A DNA stretch of 64,000 nucleotides from Sclerurus mexicanus (lineage: Eukaryota > Chordata > Aves > Passeriformes > Furnariidae). The position numbers were made by a program, and so were the translations under genes. The DNA is taken from the NCBI GenBank assembly GCA_013396755.1, contig VWZF01006901.1, positions 376,031-440,030 of the forward strand, given 5' to 3'. The notes beneath the pieces were generated by a model, which saw only the letters and a list, made by a program, of their open reading frames with translations, searched no databases and had not been told where the DNA came from. This document shows, piece after piece, positions 37,576 to 49,960 of this stretch. Every line of letters starts with the position of its first letter. The first letter of the stretch is position 1.

Positions 37576-39915
37576 CTGTGAGACAACACACAATTGTCTC
37601 AGGTCTCTGTAACAGCTGAGCCTAAACGGAAAAGGAAAAAAAATCTAAAAGCTCAACTGAGATCTTCTGCCTTATCCTCTGCAAGATGCAACTACTACTT
37701 CAGTCCGTTTTCCATGCTGGAGAAATTGTTCTGAGGTGGATCACGCTGCAAAAATATTATCATGTTGCAGTACTTTCAAAACAAGACTGAGAAAGGAAAA
37801 AAGAAATAATATATCTCCCAGAAATATTACATTCATGAACGGTCAGAACTATTTAAGAGTTGACTGAAAAGAGAAAACTCAAAAGAAGACCACAAAATAT
37901 AAAGTCTTCCTCTGAGAGAAGAAAACACCCTAAAAACAGCAGAAACCCTCCACCCACAGTATAGACAATTTCCCAGAAGCTCACGGCAATGAAAAACATT
38001 TTATATTGCCCCAAAACTTGCCAGCAGAGAGATCTAGGTTGCTAGTGCCCACCTCACAGCACTGAAAAAGCAAGTGCCCAGTGGGTATCATTCTCCATTA
38101 TCTCTCAAACCTTTGCCACCAGCGTACAGATAGAAGCGACGGAAAAATGAAAAGTGTGTATATTGTAAGCGTTGGTTAAACAACCCCACAGTAATTCTTA
38201 TTTGCTGGAGGTTTTAGAGAGCAGATGTAGGATTGGCAGGGGCTGGGAGCTGGCTATATTGTTCTAGCACATTTAGAGCCAACACGGAAAGAACACGGAA
38301 AGCTGCATTTTTTGTGTGTGCGCATGTGAATGTGTGTGTGTATGTGCATGTGTGTGTGTTTGCCTTTTGCCATCAACTCATCTAAGGCTTCTTGGATTCA
38401 CACTGACACATAACAAAAAAACAAAAAAAAAAAGCTAGGTTGGTTCTCTTCCAAAAGAAATATGACTTATATCAGCTGCTGCATGAGAGTCTCTCAATTG
38501 CCACTACTAAGCTGCCTATTTTGCAGTAGCAAGTGGCCATGTGCTGTAACACACTGATTGCCTGCTTTGGTGGTATCGGTTGCTAGAATAAGGGCAAACA
38601 AATGGGGAACCAAATATAAAAAGCAGCCAGCAGCACTGAAGAAGCATTACAGCTGCCAGGCAATAACTTAGATAGTTACAGCTGCCATCACCTAGTTCAC
38701 GCAAGCTTTTTAATATCTTTTGGCAGCGCTTGGTGTCACAGCACAAAAGGAAAGTTGGCACTTCCTAGCATACTTTGTTTGACATAACTGTAGGCAGAAC
38801 CCAGCTGATACCTTCATCAATGTGTATGTGTTTGCTCTTAAGGTACGTTTTAGCAGATCAAACATTGTTTTTCTCTTTCTGTTTCACACACCACTGTTAA
38901 ATCATAGGTTGGGAACCACACCAGATAAATGGGAAAGAGCTCACTAAGCTGGAGCACACGGCCAGTCCCAGCAGCACCTCAGATAAGGAACACAAAAAAA
39001 TACTGAAAAAAAAGAAAAATATAGTACAGCAGGAGGGGCTATGGAGGGAGGCTTAAAAAAAATAAATATACTGCTTTGCCAAAATGTTCTCCTGCCTCGC
39101 CAGTAGCAGCAGCAGCCTCAGAGCCAGGCCAGATTCTCTTCTCCATTTACCGTACTTATAAAAAACCCACAAGCACAAACACATAGACCATCACATACAC
39201 ATAATTAAAGCATCGACATCCCTTACTGTGATTTACAATCCACACCACCAGAAGTACACAGGCGCTCCCAGGATTTCATCAATGTCTCATCTGGTGCTCT
39301 TGGCAAACCCAACCTCTTCCTTAGACACAGCGCATGCTGCACCTCATTCTCTCAGAAATGGGGATGCAGAGCTCTTCCCCTTATGTGAACTAGGGAAGAC
39401 GAGCACTAAATGTGTCAGCACTGGGTGATTTGCTGCTGTGGGACCTCATTTTGCAGGAGATTAATAAAAGACTAGCCTGCAGCACCGACTCTTGAGACTG
39501 CTTTCTATCATCACGAGCTTTCTATGTGGCCCACGAATTTGGGTTACAATATTGTACAAGAAACTGGACAGCCTTTGCATAATGATGTTATTTTACAGCT
39601 CTTAAAAGCAAATATACAGAGAGAGAAGACTCTGGCCCCAGGTGCTTCCATTGGCCATGAACAAAACAAGCCCGTAAGTGGCTACCTGAAGTCAGCCCAG
39701 GGTTCTAATAATGTATTATTTTATTTGTAATTCATCCCATAAAACAAATGCACTTATCTTTCAGGCCTCTGGCACTTTAATGGCATCAAAAACCAACAGT
39801 ATTGAAACGAACAGTTTTACAAGATTTTTCAGATGTAACACCACCAGGAGGAGTAGCAATTAAGCTGACAGGAGTTAAAAAGGATAGAGCAAATATCAAA
39901 TATCTATACCCTTGT
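37576..39915. other. Noncoding DNA with simple repeats
   Basis: Contains a perfect 11-base tandem AACACGGAAAG (38281-38302), a TG-rich tract (38313-38361) and an A-rich tract (38412-38433). No gene supported. An internal AGCAGCAGCAG run lies near 39106. Confidence 0.55.
38313..38361. repeat. Interrupted (TG)n microsatellite
   Basis: TG dinucleotides with CGCATGTGAA and TATGTGCATG interruptions, likely length-variable. Confidence 0.9.
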
Positions 39916-40060
39916 TTGAAAAATAGGAAACTCAGGCACATGGGTGTGAGATGATTGCTTCAAAACTGACACAGATCACCAGGACAGAGACAGGGAATGA
40001 ATGTGGATCATCCTGGGTTCACATTCAGCACCTCACCACACAGGCCAATTGCACCACTGA
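39916..40060 (-). repeat. MIR-type SINE, core and tRNA-like head, antisense
   Basis: TTGAAAAATAGGAAACTCAGGCACA, then ACTGACACAGATCACCAGGACAGA, CAGGGAATGAATGTGGATCA, TCCTGGGTTC and CAATTGCACCACTGAACCA correspond in reverse to MIR core and tRNA-related head (GGAAACTGAGGCACA, GGTCACACAGC, CCTGGGTTCGAATCC, CACTAGACCA). The head keeps a B-box-like GGTTCACATTC-style remnant but cannot be an active promoter. Confidence 0.68.
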
Positions 40061-43000
40061 ACCACAGAGTGAAGAAGGTATCCCTTCAAGGAGAAGAAAT
40101 GGCTTCCTGTCCCAACCTGTCTGCACCCCCGTGGAAGCTGAGGGCTTGAGCTGAATGTGGTTGGCTGAATCCAATTCCAGAAGCATGAAAGGGGTATTAG
40201 GGGGCATGTTTTCCTAAAGCACAGTATCTATAGTTTACATTCTTTAGATAAGTCAGATATTGACTTACCTAAATGTAAAGGCATGTTAAGAATACCACCA
40301 ATCTGAATTATTTATTGAAGCTGATCTAGGAATAAACAGTTTTAATGGCAACATGTGAACTGGATATGTCTAGGAATTGGTAAAATGAATATGTTGGGCC
40401 TAGATAAAAAGTACCCCGTGAGAAGGACAAGAAGTTTTCCTTTGGGACACCAGGTGATCCTTTCGCAGTGGCTGCAAAGGAAAGCTGATCCATAAAACAT
40501 GCACGTGTACCCCCCAGAATGATCCAAGCTATGAATACATTTTGGAAGCTCCTAATACACTGCATAAAGAAACAATCATTCATGTACACGCACAGGAAAG
40601 GACAGTCCCAGATTTACAGCCACCCACCAAGGTAGAACAGGTGGCTGTAATGTAGTAAAAATGTATTGCAAGGAACTTGTCATGAATTTTAAAAACAAAG
40701 ATGCCTACAGACATAATAAAATTGATGTGACATTCAGTTAAAACTAAAGCTTTCACCTATCTTAATAAAATGACAATGCAGGGGAACTCAAGGAAAAGGA
40801 CCATTCCCATCAGCCCTCACAGAACAAAGTGTTTCACTCAGTTTTTTGTAAGTAATGTCATTGATCTCATCAGTGACATGGCTTACACCTGCCACATGGG
40901 TAGGAAATCGGGACCAAAGACACCAAACAAAATCACCCGGACAATTGCTGTAGAAAAGATATGCTTCAAGGTCCTAGCAAAGAAAGCCAAGTCCTTTCCT
41001 TCCTCTACCACAGGATATGACATTTTCTTTTCCTTGATTATTTTAAACATTTCAGGGGAGCTAATTTCAACTGTTAGCCAAGAATTGCTTTCTCTTTCCT
41101 TCATTATGCTTTTAGTGACACAAATTTGGAAATGCTAGAAAATCCACTCACTTCTCAATAGCATGGGCACAATAAACTGACAGATTCCTCCGATAGCCCC
41201 AAAATCTAAAGTGGGAAAAGAAAGAAAACCTAGATTTAAATTTTGCAGGCAAGGTATATCCATCTCTCTTAAGATGTGGATCAACAGATTAGCCACTCTG
41301 ACAGCCGTTTATCATATCTTTGAACTGGGAAAAAAAAAGCTCAGGTGCAGTGGGATAGAGAATAGAAAGAAACTGGGATAAAGAATGGAACAAGGATAGT
41401 CAATTATGATAAACTGGTTTCCTTGGTAACTATATTTATAACTCTAATGGCGTTGCTATTCTTTTAGTAATGAACAAAAAGGTTTGATACAAAGTTATAT
41501 AATTCAGGCATACAAACCAGCATCTGTTTCATTGGTAAAGCTGAATCCATGCCTTAATGGAAGATGACAAACATCAAAAGATTTGTAAATGCTTTTAAAC
41601 AGCTTCTAAATGTTTATAAACTTCCTCCTAAGGACAGGTGACCTCATAGTGATGAATTTCTATCCCGCACAGTGGGGTTTGGCTGTGTGTAATTACCTCA
41701 TAACCTTTGTGCCTGGAACAACACTCAAGCTCAAGAGAGAGTGGACACAGGGGCAAAGAAGAGGGAACAAAAACAAAAACAAAACAACCAACAAACCAAA
41801 AAAACCCCTCAAACCTAAAACAAGTGAGAAGATCTTGGGAATGATATTTGAGTTGTTGAGCACTTAAGTGCATGTGACCTTTGCCAAATGCATGTGCACA
41901 TTTGCCGTAATTGTTCATGGCATACTGACTGCTTCTAAACATTATGTTGGTGCCTAAGGATTTTAGTGTGTATTTCTAGATTTCTACAGAGTTATGTAAG
42001 TTGAATAAGTTGTCCTGAGTTTCTCAAATTTTAGATGGTATTTAGAAGTCACTAAGCACTTCCTCGCATGTTTCTGAACTTCCATTAGACACACATTACC
42101 AAGGACACATTGTTTTGAGGAACACTTGCAAGAGCTCCAACTGAGACAATAAGATAACTTGTAGTCAAAACAGGAGAGTAAGCTCAGAGCCCTTGGAGGG
42201 GCTCCAAGGGGCAGTTCTGAGGAGTTCTGAGGGTGGGCACCAGGGGAATTCATACCACAGGCTGGCTGTAGATATCACATATGTCAATTACTGAAAGTTA
42301 TAAAAACTGTACCATCTAGCTCGTGTGTGTGCTTTTGGTGTGCACCTTGAAAGCTTTCAGTAAAAGGGCTACCTTATCTATCTATGTCCCCTAATGTTTT
42401 GAGAGTCTTTTGCAGGAATTTAGGCATCAGTGTTGAATTTTCTCTACTGACACCTGAAAGTGAGGTCTACTGATACCTCTTGTTGCCATTTTAACCATTT
42501 TGGGGAGTTCATTGAAATTCCAGTCTAAGTTATACTCCATCCTATAAAGGTTGCCCACAGGGAGTCACTTTAAAGAAGTAACTAGGGACAGCACCTAAAT
42601 GAAGGTGCATGCACCCTGTCATTAGGATTCTGATCCTGAGAGTGTGTCACACACAGAAACTGGCTTCCTCCCTTCACATATTCCCCGATTTTCTCCCAGT
42701 GAATTCCAGGATTTGAGGATGAGCGTAAATGATACTCAGTATGCATTTGGAAGGAAATAATCCTCCTGATGAACCACACTCTGAGATGGAGGCTGCCTGT
42801 TTGCCTGAGTGTGTGAAATGCAAGCCTTCCTTGCCTGACTGAGGCAGGCTTTTCAGTTGGTGCTCAGTACTGACTAATGGAAGCACTACAGTTACAGCAT
42901 TATAATGCTCACAAATTTTACCCTCTGCTGTCTCTTTAGGCCATTGCCCCAAAGGCTTTCATGTTCCTAAAGCTGTCATTTAAAACATTTGTGAATCAGG

Positions 43001-43069
43001 ATGTGTGGACAATAGAAGAAGCTGGTAGAGCCAGGGAGTGCAGATGTGAAATAATTTAATCAACAGCAA
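40061..43069. other. Noncoding DNA, no recognised gene
   Basis: No gene recognised. A/C-only tract at 41766-41808. The opposing frames 40770-41138 (+, 122 codons) and 40883-41104 (-) overlap and lack domains. Confidence 0.5.
41766..41808. repeat. A/C-only low-complexity tract
   Basis: Forty-three bases of A and C only with AAAAC and CAAC words, similar in kind to 7960-8007. Confidence 0.85.
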
Positions 43070-43106
43070 TTTTTCCATTTACTTCAATGGGCTTTGGATC
43101 ACCCGC
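43070..43106. repeat. Fragment of the CATTGACTTCAATG-type repeat
   Basis: TTTTTCCATTTACTTCAATG then GGCTTTGGATCACCC matches the same short amniote repeat seen at 20996-21066. Only one arm is recognisable. Confidence 0.45.
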
Positions 43107-43384
43107 TTCATGAGTGGAACACGTATTGAGGAGGAAGCAACCCGAGCCAGATAAAGAGCCAAGATACCAAAGTAACAGAGTTCCACCAAACAAGAGAGTC
43201 CATAGCAGCTGCAGCTTGAGATGTATTATGTAAAAACAGATCTAGACTCAGCTAGCATACTGGAAAAAGGATGCAAGAGAAAATGGAAAATAAGCAAGGA
43301 TTTAGCCATCAAACGACAGAGCCATGAGTTACTACTAAGAAAATTTTTGTGGGAGGAAATGTGTTATAAAAAGTACTACTAATA
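43107..43384. other. Noncoding DNA, no recognised element
   Basis: No gene or repeat is recognisable between the two old repeat fragments. Confidence 0.5.
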
Positions 43385-43462
43385 TTCAAAGAGCTTTGCA
43401 GAATTTATCTGAGGAGGAAATGAAGGCACAAAGAAACAAAGTGAAAATCTCAGAACACACTT
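43385..43462 (-). repeat. MIR-type SINE core fragment, antisense
   Basis: TTCAAAGAGCTTTGCAGAAT, then TTATCTGAGGAGGAAATGAA and GGCACAAAGAAACAAAGTGA, ending AGAACACAC, match reverse MIR (AAAGCGCTTTACA, ACAGATGAGGAAACTGAGGCACA, AAGTGACTTG, GTCACAC). Confidence 0.6.
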
Positions 43463-43514
43463 TTTTTGCCAAATCAGAAAAAAGAAGCTTGAAGCTTTTT
43501 ATTCCCTATATGAC

Positions 43515-43539
43515 ATAAGTATCAGGCTATGATACTTAT
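43515..43539. repeat. Perfect 9-base stem, 7-base loop
   Basis: ATAAGTATC (43515-43523) and GATACTTAT (43531-43539) are exact reverse complements around AGGCTAT. Stable enough for a small hairpin; no miRNA precursor length is reached. Confidence 0.7.
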
Positions 43540-45293
43540 TGTAATAGTTATATCACACTGTGGTGCTGAGATCATTGTGTGCTAGTTGACAGTGCTTGCC
43601 CTAATTGGTGCCATTAAGTAATAAAATAATAATTGTACCTCAGATCCTTGGCACTTCAGAAATGGCCATTTCCAAGCACAAACGGTGGTGTATCCCTGTG
43701 CACAATTCAGTGCTGAAATGGTTAACACCATGTATTATGTGTCAGTAATGAAAACTAGCACTCAAGCAAGGAAATTCAAAGCTAAGGCTGACACATCATC
43801 GTTAACGCAGCCCTTTGTGCTTAGCTACCACAGGAGTCTTGGAGCAGCACATGGTGTTGTACCCCACACAATATGTGCTACTACAATACCGCATTCACAA
43901 CACAATGAATTGAGGTCAAGTGAGTGACCTTAAAAAGAGCTTTCTTTTAATTCTTTAAAGAAACACCCCATGATATGTAGGAGCCCATTAAACAAAGCCG
44001 CAAGAAGATACAGTAAACTTTAATTAGCAGTGAAGGCAATAACCTCACTTTATACTTCATAATTTCTCCCACCATGTTTTATTACATAGAACAGTCATTT
44101 TAGTACCTTTGTACCTAAGGCAGCATACATGTGGTGTGGAAAGGGATGTGTTGTTGGATATTTATTGTAATGGGGCTTCATGTGGTTGGAGGTCAAAGTG
44201 TAGGACTTTCATTTGTACATTACTGCTCTACTATCTGCTCATGTCTCTGGGTAACCTGATGTTCAAACCTTTTGTAAGGCAATTGCTGAGGAGGTTGTTC
44301 TTATTGTTATGAGAACTTGGAGAAAGGATGCTGGGCCCTGGCTTTGGCACAAGCCTACTGTGTGACATAGGGTACTCCGCCAAAATTTTTTCTCACACTG
44401 ATCTCAGAAGCTTCCATTTTTAGGGGACTCAGGTGCAGCTCCTAGGGTCTGGTCTCAGAAAGTCTGGGAATCAGTAGTTCCTATTGGCTTCTCAGGACCA
44501 CTCGGAACCAAGTTTGGGAAAATCACAGATTTGTCTCGCGAAAAATTACCCGCAATTTTGAAATATTGCATTTTAACTCTCTTCAAAACATCCCACATCA
44601 AGTTGGAATTATATTTTCCTATGAGCTTGCAGACTGAGAGGGACACTGTCAACTTTTCTTCATCCTTTTTATGTTAACTATTTATGTGGTATTGGGGCAT
44701 AATACCTGAACTCTTTGGGGGCTTAATTTTACTGGTGGAAAACACCAATACACAGAGCTTCTGGACCAGGCCCACAGCAAAGGCTTGGGAAGCTCTATGC
44801 AGCCTGCATGGCAAAGATATAAGCCTCAGAACACCCAGGAGTCTTTTGGCACATCAGTCGATTGCATTACATTTCCCCCAGTTTCTACAATTTTGTTTCT
44901 GTGCATGCCTAAAAAATGCAGTCTTGAAATGACTCAGTTACTCAACAGTGATCAAGTACTTTTGCCTCAGCAGGCATCAAGACATCTCCATCTACCTCAG
45001 AGGATCAGCTTGCACCTATAGATACCTTTGGAACATCTACTGGAAGGGACTTCCATACATTCATTGCTCTCTGTTCCCTATACACCAAGCTACAGGAGAA
45101 AGGCACGCCTAGCAGTGATGGCAGCATTGGATTCCTATTACCTGCTTCGCAGTCTTTTGACACAACCTTCTTTTCCTAAATATGTGTGCTAACTACTGTG
45201 TTAGAGTTAGGCTATTTTTACATCCTTTTTCTATTCCCACTAAACCTGAGTTTTACTACAAGAAATGTTTTAGAAGCATGAAGAGTGTCAAAT
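43540..45293. other. Noncoding DNA, no recognised element
   Basis: No gene or recognisable interspersed repeat. Frames at 43685-43927 and 44684-45021 (+) and 44455-44652 (-) are unremarkable. Confidence 0.5.
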
Positions 45294-45653
45294 AATCACA
45301 GAATCACAGAATCACAGAATATGCTGAGTTGGAAGATCATCAAGTCCAGCCCTCAGCCCTACACAGGACCCTCCCCAAGAGTCACACCATGTGCCCGAAA
45401 GTATAATCCAAACACTTCTTGAACTCTGTCAGGCTTGGTGCTGTGACCACTTCCCTGGGGAGCCTGTTCCAGTGCCCAACCACCCTCTGGGTGAAAAACA
45501 GTTTCTTAATATCCCACCTGAAGTCCCCTGACACAACTTCAGGCCATTCCCTCAGGTCCTGTCACTGGTCATCACAGAGAAGAAATCAGTGCCTGCTTCT
45601 CCTCTCCCTCTCATGAGTAAGTTGTGGACTGTGATGACATCTCCCTAGAATAA
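45294..45653 (-). repeat. CR1 LINE 3' end with terminal 8-mers, antisense
   Basis: Starts with AATCACAG repeated (the reversed ATTCTGTG tail) and ATATGCTGAGTTGGAAG. Next come ATCATCAAGTCCAGCCCT, CCAAGAGTCACACCATGTGC, CTTGAACTCTGTCAGGCTTG, GTGACCACTTCCCTGGGGAG, CCAACCACCCTCTGGGTGAA, TGACACAACTTCAGGCCATT and GTGATGACATCTCCCTA. A 5'-truncated CR1 of the same subfamily as 31718-32481, in opposite orientation. A short deletion lies after TTGGAAG, where the family has GGACCCACAAGG. Confidence 0.95.
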
Positions 45654-46899
45654 GGTACTAAACAGCAAGGATGAGGTGGGGGAAGGGAAACAGGCCTTAT
45701 GGTATGTTATTTGACTTTGATACTGCATATGTCGCTGTTTTCAAACATTTTCAGACAGACATAAGGAAACGGGCAGACCTTCTACTTCAAAATACATCAA
45801 ACATGTATGTTTTGAAGAAGCAGCAGTAATATTGGAAAACAGCACCTAGAATAAAACTGGAGGGTTTATACAATTTCTCTCAACAAAAAGTCCTTTAAAA
45901 GGGTAAGGCATCCTCACCTCACTCTGACTTAGAAGAGCAGAACTCCTGAGGGTCTGGAAGGCTACATACCACAACTAGCACATCAACAACCTGTAGACCT
46001 GCCCCAGCAGCAGACAGAAGAGGTGCAGCGTGCTCTCACTAGCATGCCCTCAGCAAATGCTGAGCAGGATGCTCTGTTCCAGCACAGGCTTCTGAATTGC
46101 CTTTAAAAGTAGCTCTTATTTGAGCACGTTACAGGAGCCTAGCTACACAGTGACAAACACACAGATACTTGTCACAACTTTATGATAGAGGAAAGAGCAA
46201 AATGTATACAACCCAATACAGACACAAAAGGTGTGTTGTTATGGAAGCAAATTAAAAAATTCAGCAGAATTAACACAAGGTGCATTAGCACTTCTTCTCT
46301 CATAGGTTAGACAAAAGGGGAGTAACGATATAATAGTAGTTTTATTTATCTATTTTTCCCACTTTATAAAAGGCACCACAGTGACTCACCAGGTGCCAAG
46401 TAGAGTCCTATTGGGATAAACTTTTTTAAATCTGTGTTGTGTGACTAAATCTTTGTCGCAATCTCAGCAGACCTAGACAGTACTGTTGTCTCACTGTCAA
46501 AAGAAGTATTTGTAGAACTCTGCAAAAGTTCCAAAAACACAGAAAAATTCCACTATAAAACTAGTATTTACTAGTATCCACTATAAAACTATTATCATCA
46601 ATAACTCACTTTCATACAACACTTTTATTCCTAGAAATTATGAAAATGACTCATTTAGATTCATCCTTGATGCAACACCATCAAATCTAGCTGCAGCAAA
46701 TTTACATCAGGTGTGATTCTGGCCCTAGAGCAGCATTCAAGAAAATTTCAATGCATTGAGGCTTAAATATATCAAGAGAAGAAACAACCAATCAGCTCCA
46801 GAAGTTCCAGGGATGCCTTCATCTCTGTGTTTTCCCTGTGTTTTTATAGTATATTGTTGCATATGAGTTACAAATGGGAAAACACTAAAGTTGAGCCAA
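45654..46899. other. Noncoding DNA, no recognised gene
   Basis: A 13-base word CCACTATAAAACT occurs twice, 28 bases apart (46550-46562 and 46578-46590), flanking an ACTAGTA-containing palindromic stretch. Otherwise nothing. Confidence 0.55.
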
Positions 46900-47360
46900 C
46901 TACAAAATAAGCTAATATCTTGTGTTTTCTAAAAAATGCAAGCCTAATTAGAGTTTAGGTAATTAAAGCTTTCACAGTTATAAAAAATACAATACATTCA
47001 TTTATGCAAATCTGCCACTGAGTGCGATTCCACTAAAATACCATGTAATGCGCATAACGTCAGAATTTTGCTTACAATTGAAACGTCTGCAAAGCAAGTT
47101 CTCTTCCTAAATTTCAGACACATGCACTGTAATTCTCCTGCATTATGGATTTAAAACTCAGATTGCTTTGTCTTCATTTAAAAATGATTAGCAGTTTACA
47201 TTGGATTTATGTGCTGGCATAGCCTTTGTATCATTGAACAACTACAAGCTGATTTACAAAAGCCCAGATACACTATGTGTATATCTATGTAACTACAAAG
47301 TAATATGTGATGGCAGGCATAACCAGCAGACATAATTTATAATTAAGTGATTAGCAATAT
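46900..47360. promoter_or_regulatory. Candidate conserved noncoding element
   Basis: Complex, non-repetitive AT-rich block with CTAATTAG, GGTAATTAAAG, an ATGCAAAT octamer (47004-47011), CATAACGTCAG (CRE-like), AATGATTAGC and ATAATTAAGTGATTAG words. Dense homeodomain/POU-type cores without low complexity are typical of vertebrate developmental enhancers. Conservation cannot be tested here. Confidence 0.38.
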
Positions 47361-47365
47361 AAGCC

Positions 47366-47457
47366 ACTATTATTAATTAATGTGTAATGCTGACATTGTG
47401 CTTGGGGCTGTATAAACTACAAGTGTAAGGCAATCTCTGCCTTGGAGTAGCAAGAGG
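47366..47457. repeat. Ancient amniote SINE-like repeat
   Basis: TATTATTAATTAATGTG, then CATTGTGCTTGGGGCTGTAT, AAACTAC and AGGCAATCTCTGCCTTGGAG match a widespread old sauropsid repeat whose phrase is CCATTGTGCTAGGCGCTGTA, then CAAACACA and GACAATCTCTGCCC. I know the phrase but not its database name. Confidence 0.6.
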
Positions 47458-48499
47458 CTAAAATGACAGGAGATGTCTCCTAGTCCCACAGCTTCTGGGG
47501 AGCTAGGAGAAGAAAGCACCCAGCAGAAGTCCTGAAGACAGTTCAGCCCAGCCAGAGTGGCCAAGCCAAGCACAGGACACAGGAGGCTGCCACAGCCACC
47601 GACATCTCTGAAACAACAGCTGTGGCAAAAGCTAAGACTCCTTTTCTCTAGCTCAAAAGCAACCAAGAGCAATACCAAATACATAACGGTCCTCCAGCCT
47701 CTATGACACTGAGGCAAAGACCCAGTAAAACTTAATACAGAGGGAGGTAGTCTTTACCCCATGCTTCCTGGGGAGCAAGTGGGGACAGGTCTCTTTGGGG
47801 GCTGCACAGGTGACTTTTTTGCTCTACTCTGTCACTCCAAAGATTCCCCAAAGATCAAGAGGGATTCACAGCATACAAGGTCCCCCAACACCATGACAGC
47901 CGGTTCTCATGAAACAGCACCTAATGCACAATTGGACAGAGCAACAGCACTGAGAAAGGTGACTCAGAAGCATTGCCCAGAAAGTGAGATGCCACAACCA
48001 GAGTAGTTAAATAATCAGGATATGTAGGAGTGCAGGAACAGCCACTAAATATTGGAGACTAGGACTTTCCACATAGAGCACACATTTGGGTTTAATCCTT
48101 TCTTTCCAATGTAGATTGAGATTTTAATAGAAGAAGCACATAACAGAACTACTTCTAGTTCACAGAACTCACACTGTTGTTCTGTCAGTGGTCATATTTC
48201 CCTGAATATGCAGAAGGACAAGAGGTATGAAACTTCTCACCCTTAAACCAGTACAGCTCCATCAATGGCTAACACCCAAGAAATAATAAATACCCATTTC
48301 CATATAAAGAAGTGTGGAGAGAATTTTTAATACCTATCCTATGAAGTAGCAAGGTGAAGTTTCCAGTAAATAAAATTGGGTTTAAATTTTTGGGGGGTAA
48401 TTAGGCTTTGAAAAACAAGTCTAACAGATATTGTCATTAGTTTTGAAAATCCTCTGCTTCTTTCATGCTCAGCAGTCTAAATGGGAAAAAATCCAACCT
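47458..48499. other. Noncoding DNA, relatively GC-rich at first
   Basis: 47480-47700 is richer in G and C than its surroundings. The 114-codon minus frame (47373-47717) shows no domain and overlaps the ancient repeat. No gene supported. Confidence 0.5.
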
Positions 48500-48800
48500 G
48501 GAAGTGTCCTTCATTATTATTTACATAGAGCCTTACCTGCTCTTTTGTTGATAAATCAAAAAGCTGTATTTGGAACAAAATAATGATAATATACAGCTGC
48601 ATGGGCAGATTACGAAAAGCAAAACAACCAGACAATTATTTACTGTGGCACTATAAGACAGGCACTAACTTTCTTTACATCAACAAGTTTTAAAACTGTC
48701 ACGCAGTTTTTAATTGCCATTAATAAGGTAGAGATAAAGCCCTCTGGGTCTTAATCCCATCATCATGGTGTCGCAAGTTAATGATATGTTAGCCAGTGCT
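48500..48800. promoter_or_regulatory. Candidate conserved noncoding element
   Basis: Unique AT-rich block with TTGTTGATAAATCAAAAAGC, ACAAAATAATGATAATAT, CAGACAATTATTTACTGTGG, TTTTTAATTGCCATTAATAA and AAGTTAATGATATG words. No repeat signature. Enhancer-like texture only. Confidence 0.3.
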
Positions 48801-49515
48801 TTGTATCACTAGCTTACAGAAGGGTCAGAAGGAACATTTCATCCTAGGCCATCAAGACTGTATTCCACGGGTAACCTCTAACCTCTTGAGGCTGTCAATC
48901 AATGAGCAGTATGCACGAACACCATGCTTCTGGTAAATCTTCTTTCACACCTATGAGTTTTGTCAGTCATCATCCATTATTAACAGCTCTTTCAGTTGCT
49001 ACGATAAGACTCAGTTGCCAGATCCTTTTAGGATAGCAGAGGGTGACTGGCTATTGATCTTATCTCAGAGAATTAGTGATCTACTCATGGGTTTGGCTAG
49101 GTGATGGCTCTCTGAAAGGTAGAAGATTGTTTGGCTTTCTTTGAAGGACCACAAAAGATTGCAAGAATACAAGAACTGTAAGAAACCTGTAAAATATTAA
49201 AGGGGCTATCAAGGAAACAGCTTCAGATGGATTTGACTAAGAGATGAACTGGGATCATAAAAGTCAAGTCATGGAAAGTAGCTGGGCCCCAGTAATGAGC
49301 AGGACCTCTGAAAGGTATTGTCACACAGATAATAGAGATCTGCATCCAACCTACCACAAGATTCATTGACACTTTGATCGGATCTATGTCTCCTATATAG
49401 ATAAGGGCAAACAAAGAATCCAAAGGAAAGGCCATTTTCCCTGCTTGTTATTGAAGTCTTTTTACAGAAAAAAAAATACTCTGGAGACCAGGGGCTCTGT
49501 TGAATAGTTTTACAT
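48801..49515. other. Noncoding DNA, no recognised element
   Basis: Nothing recognised; two overlapping minus frames (49223-49435, 49269-49589) are not protein-like and the second enters the CR1. Confidence 0.5.
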
Positions 49516-49960
49516 AGGAAATAGGACTGGAAGAGTCCTCCCAGGTCATCCCCTGCTATGTCTGACACATCATATCTCATTGATATCACAACATCACAAT
49601 CTCATTGATAAATTTCTCAAGTTTTTTCTTGAAACCAGGTAGTTTTCTTGCCCCTGTGATTCCTAGTGGAAAACTGCTATAAAACTTCACATTATTAAAA
49701 CCTTCATCCCTTTTCCAAAGAACATTTATTCAGTTGGTTACTATCAATTGTTCCTATGGCATTCAATACACCCCTGATTTAACCAGTTCTCTCTCACAAC
49801 TTACTCTGACAATATATTTATAGGGAGCAGTACATCCCTACTCAGTTTTAGTTTTGCTAAACTAAAGGCACAGGTTTTTATTCCCCATTTCCTTTCTCAA
49901 TTTAATATCCCTTCTTCTATACTCTGTCTTTTTCTGGATGTCCCCAGTGTCTTGTACAAA
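49516..49960 (-). repeat. Ancient CR1 LINE 3' fragment, antisense
   Basis: AGGACTGGAAGAGTCCTCCC, then AGTTTTTTCTTGAAACCAGG, TAGTTTTCTTGCCCC, TGATTCCTAGTGGAAAACTG, ATTAAAACCTTCATCCCTTT, ATATTTATAGGGAGCAGTAC then ATCCCTACTCAG, and TTAGTTTTGCTAAACTAAAG parallel the old CR1 3' region in reverse (CCTGTTCTTGAAAA, TCCTAGTGGAAAGC, GTATTTATAGAGAGCAATCA, TTTTGCTAGGCTAAAC). Belongs to the same deep lineage as 28810-29665. Confidence 0.7.

Noticed and set aside
43609..43655. AATAATAATT followed by GGCACTTCAG as another MIR 3' end
   Set aside because: Too short and no core phrase beside it.
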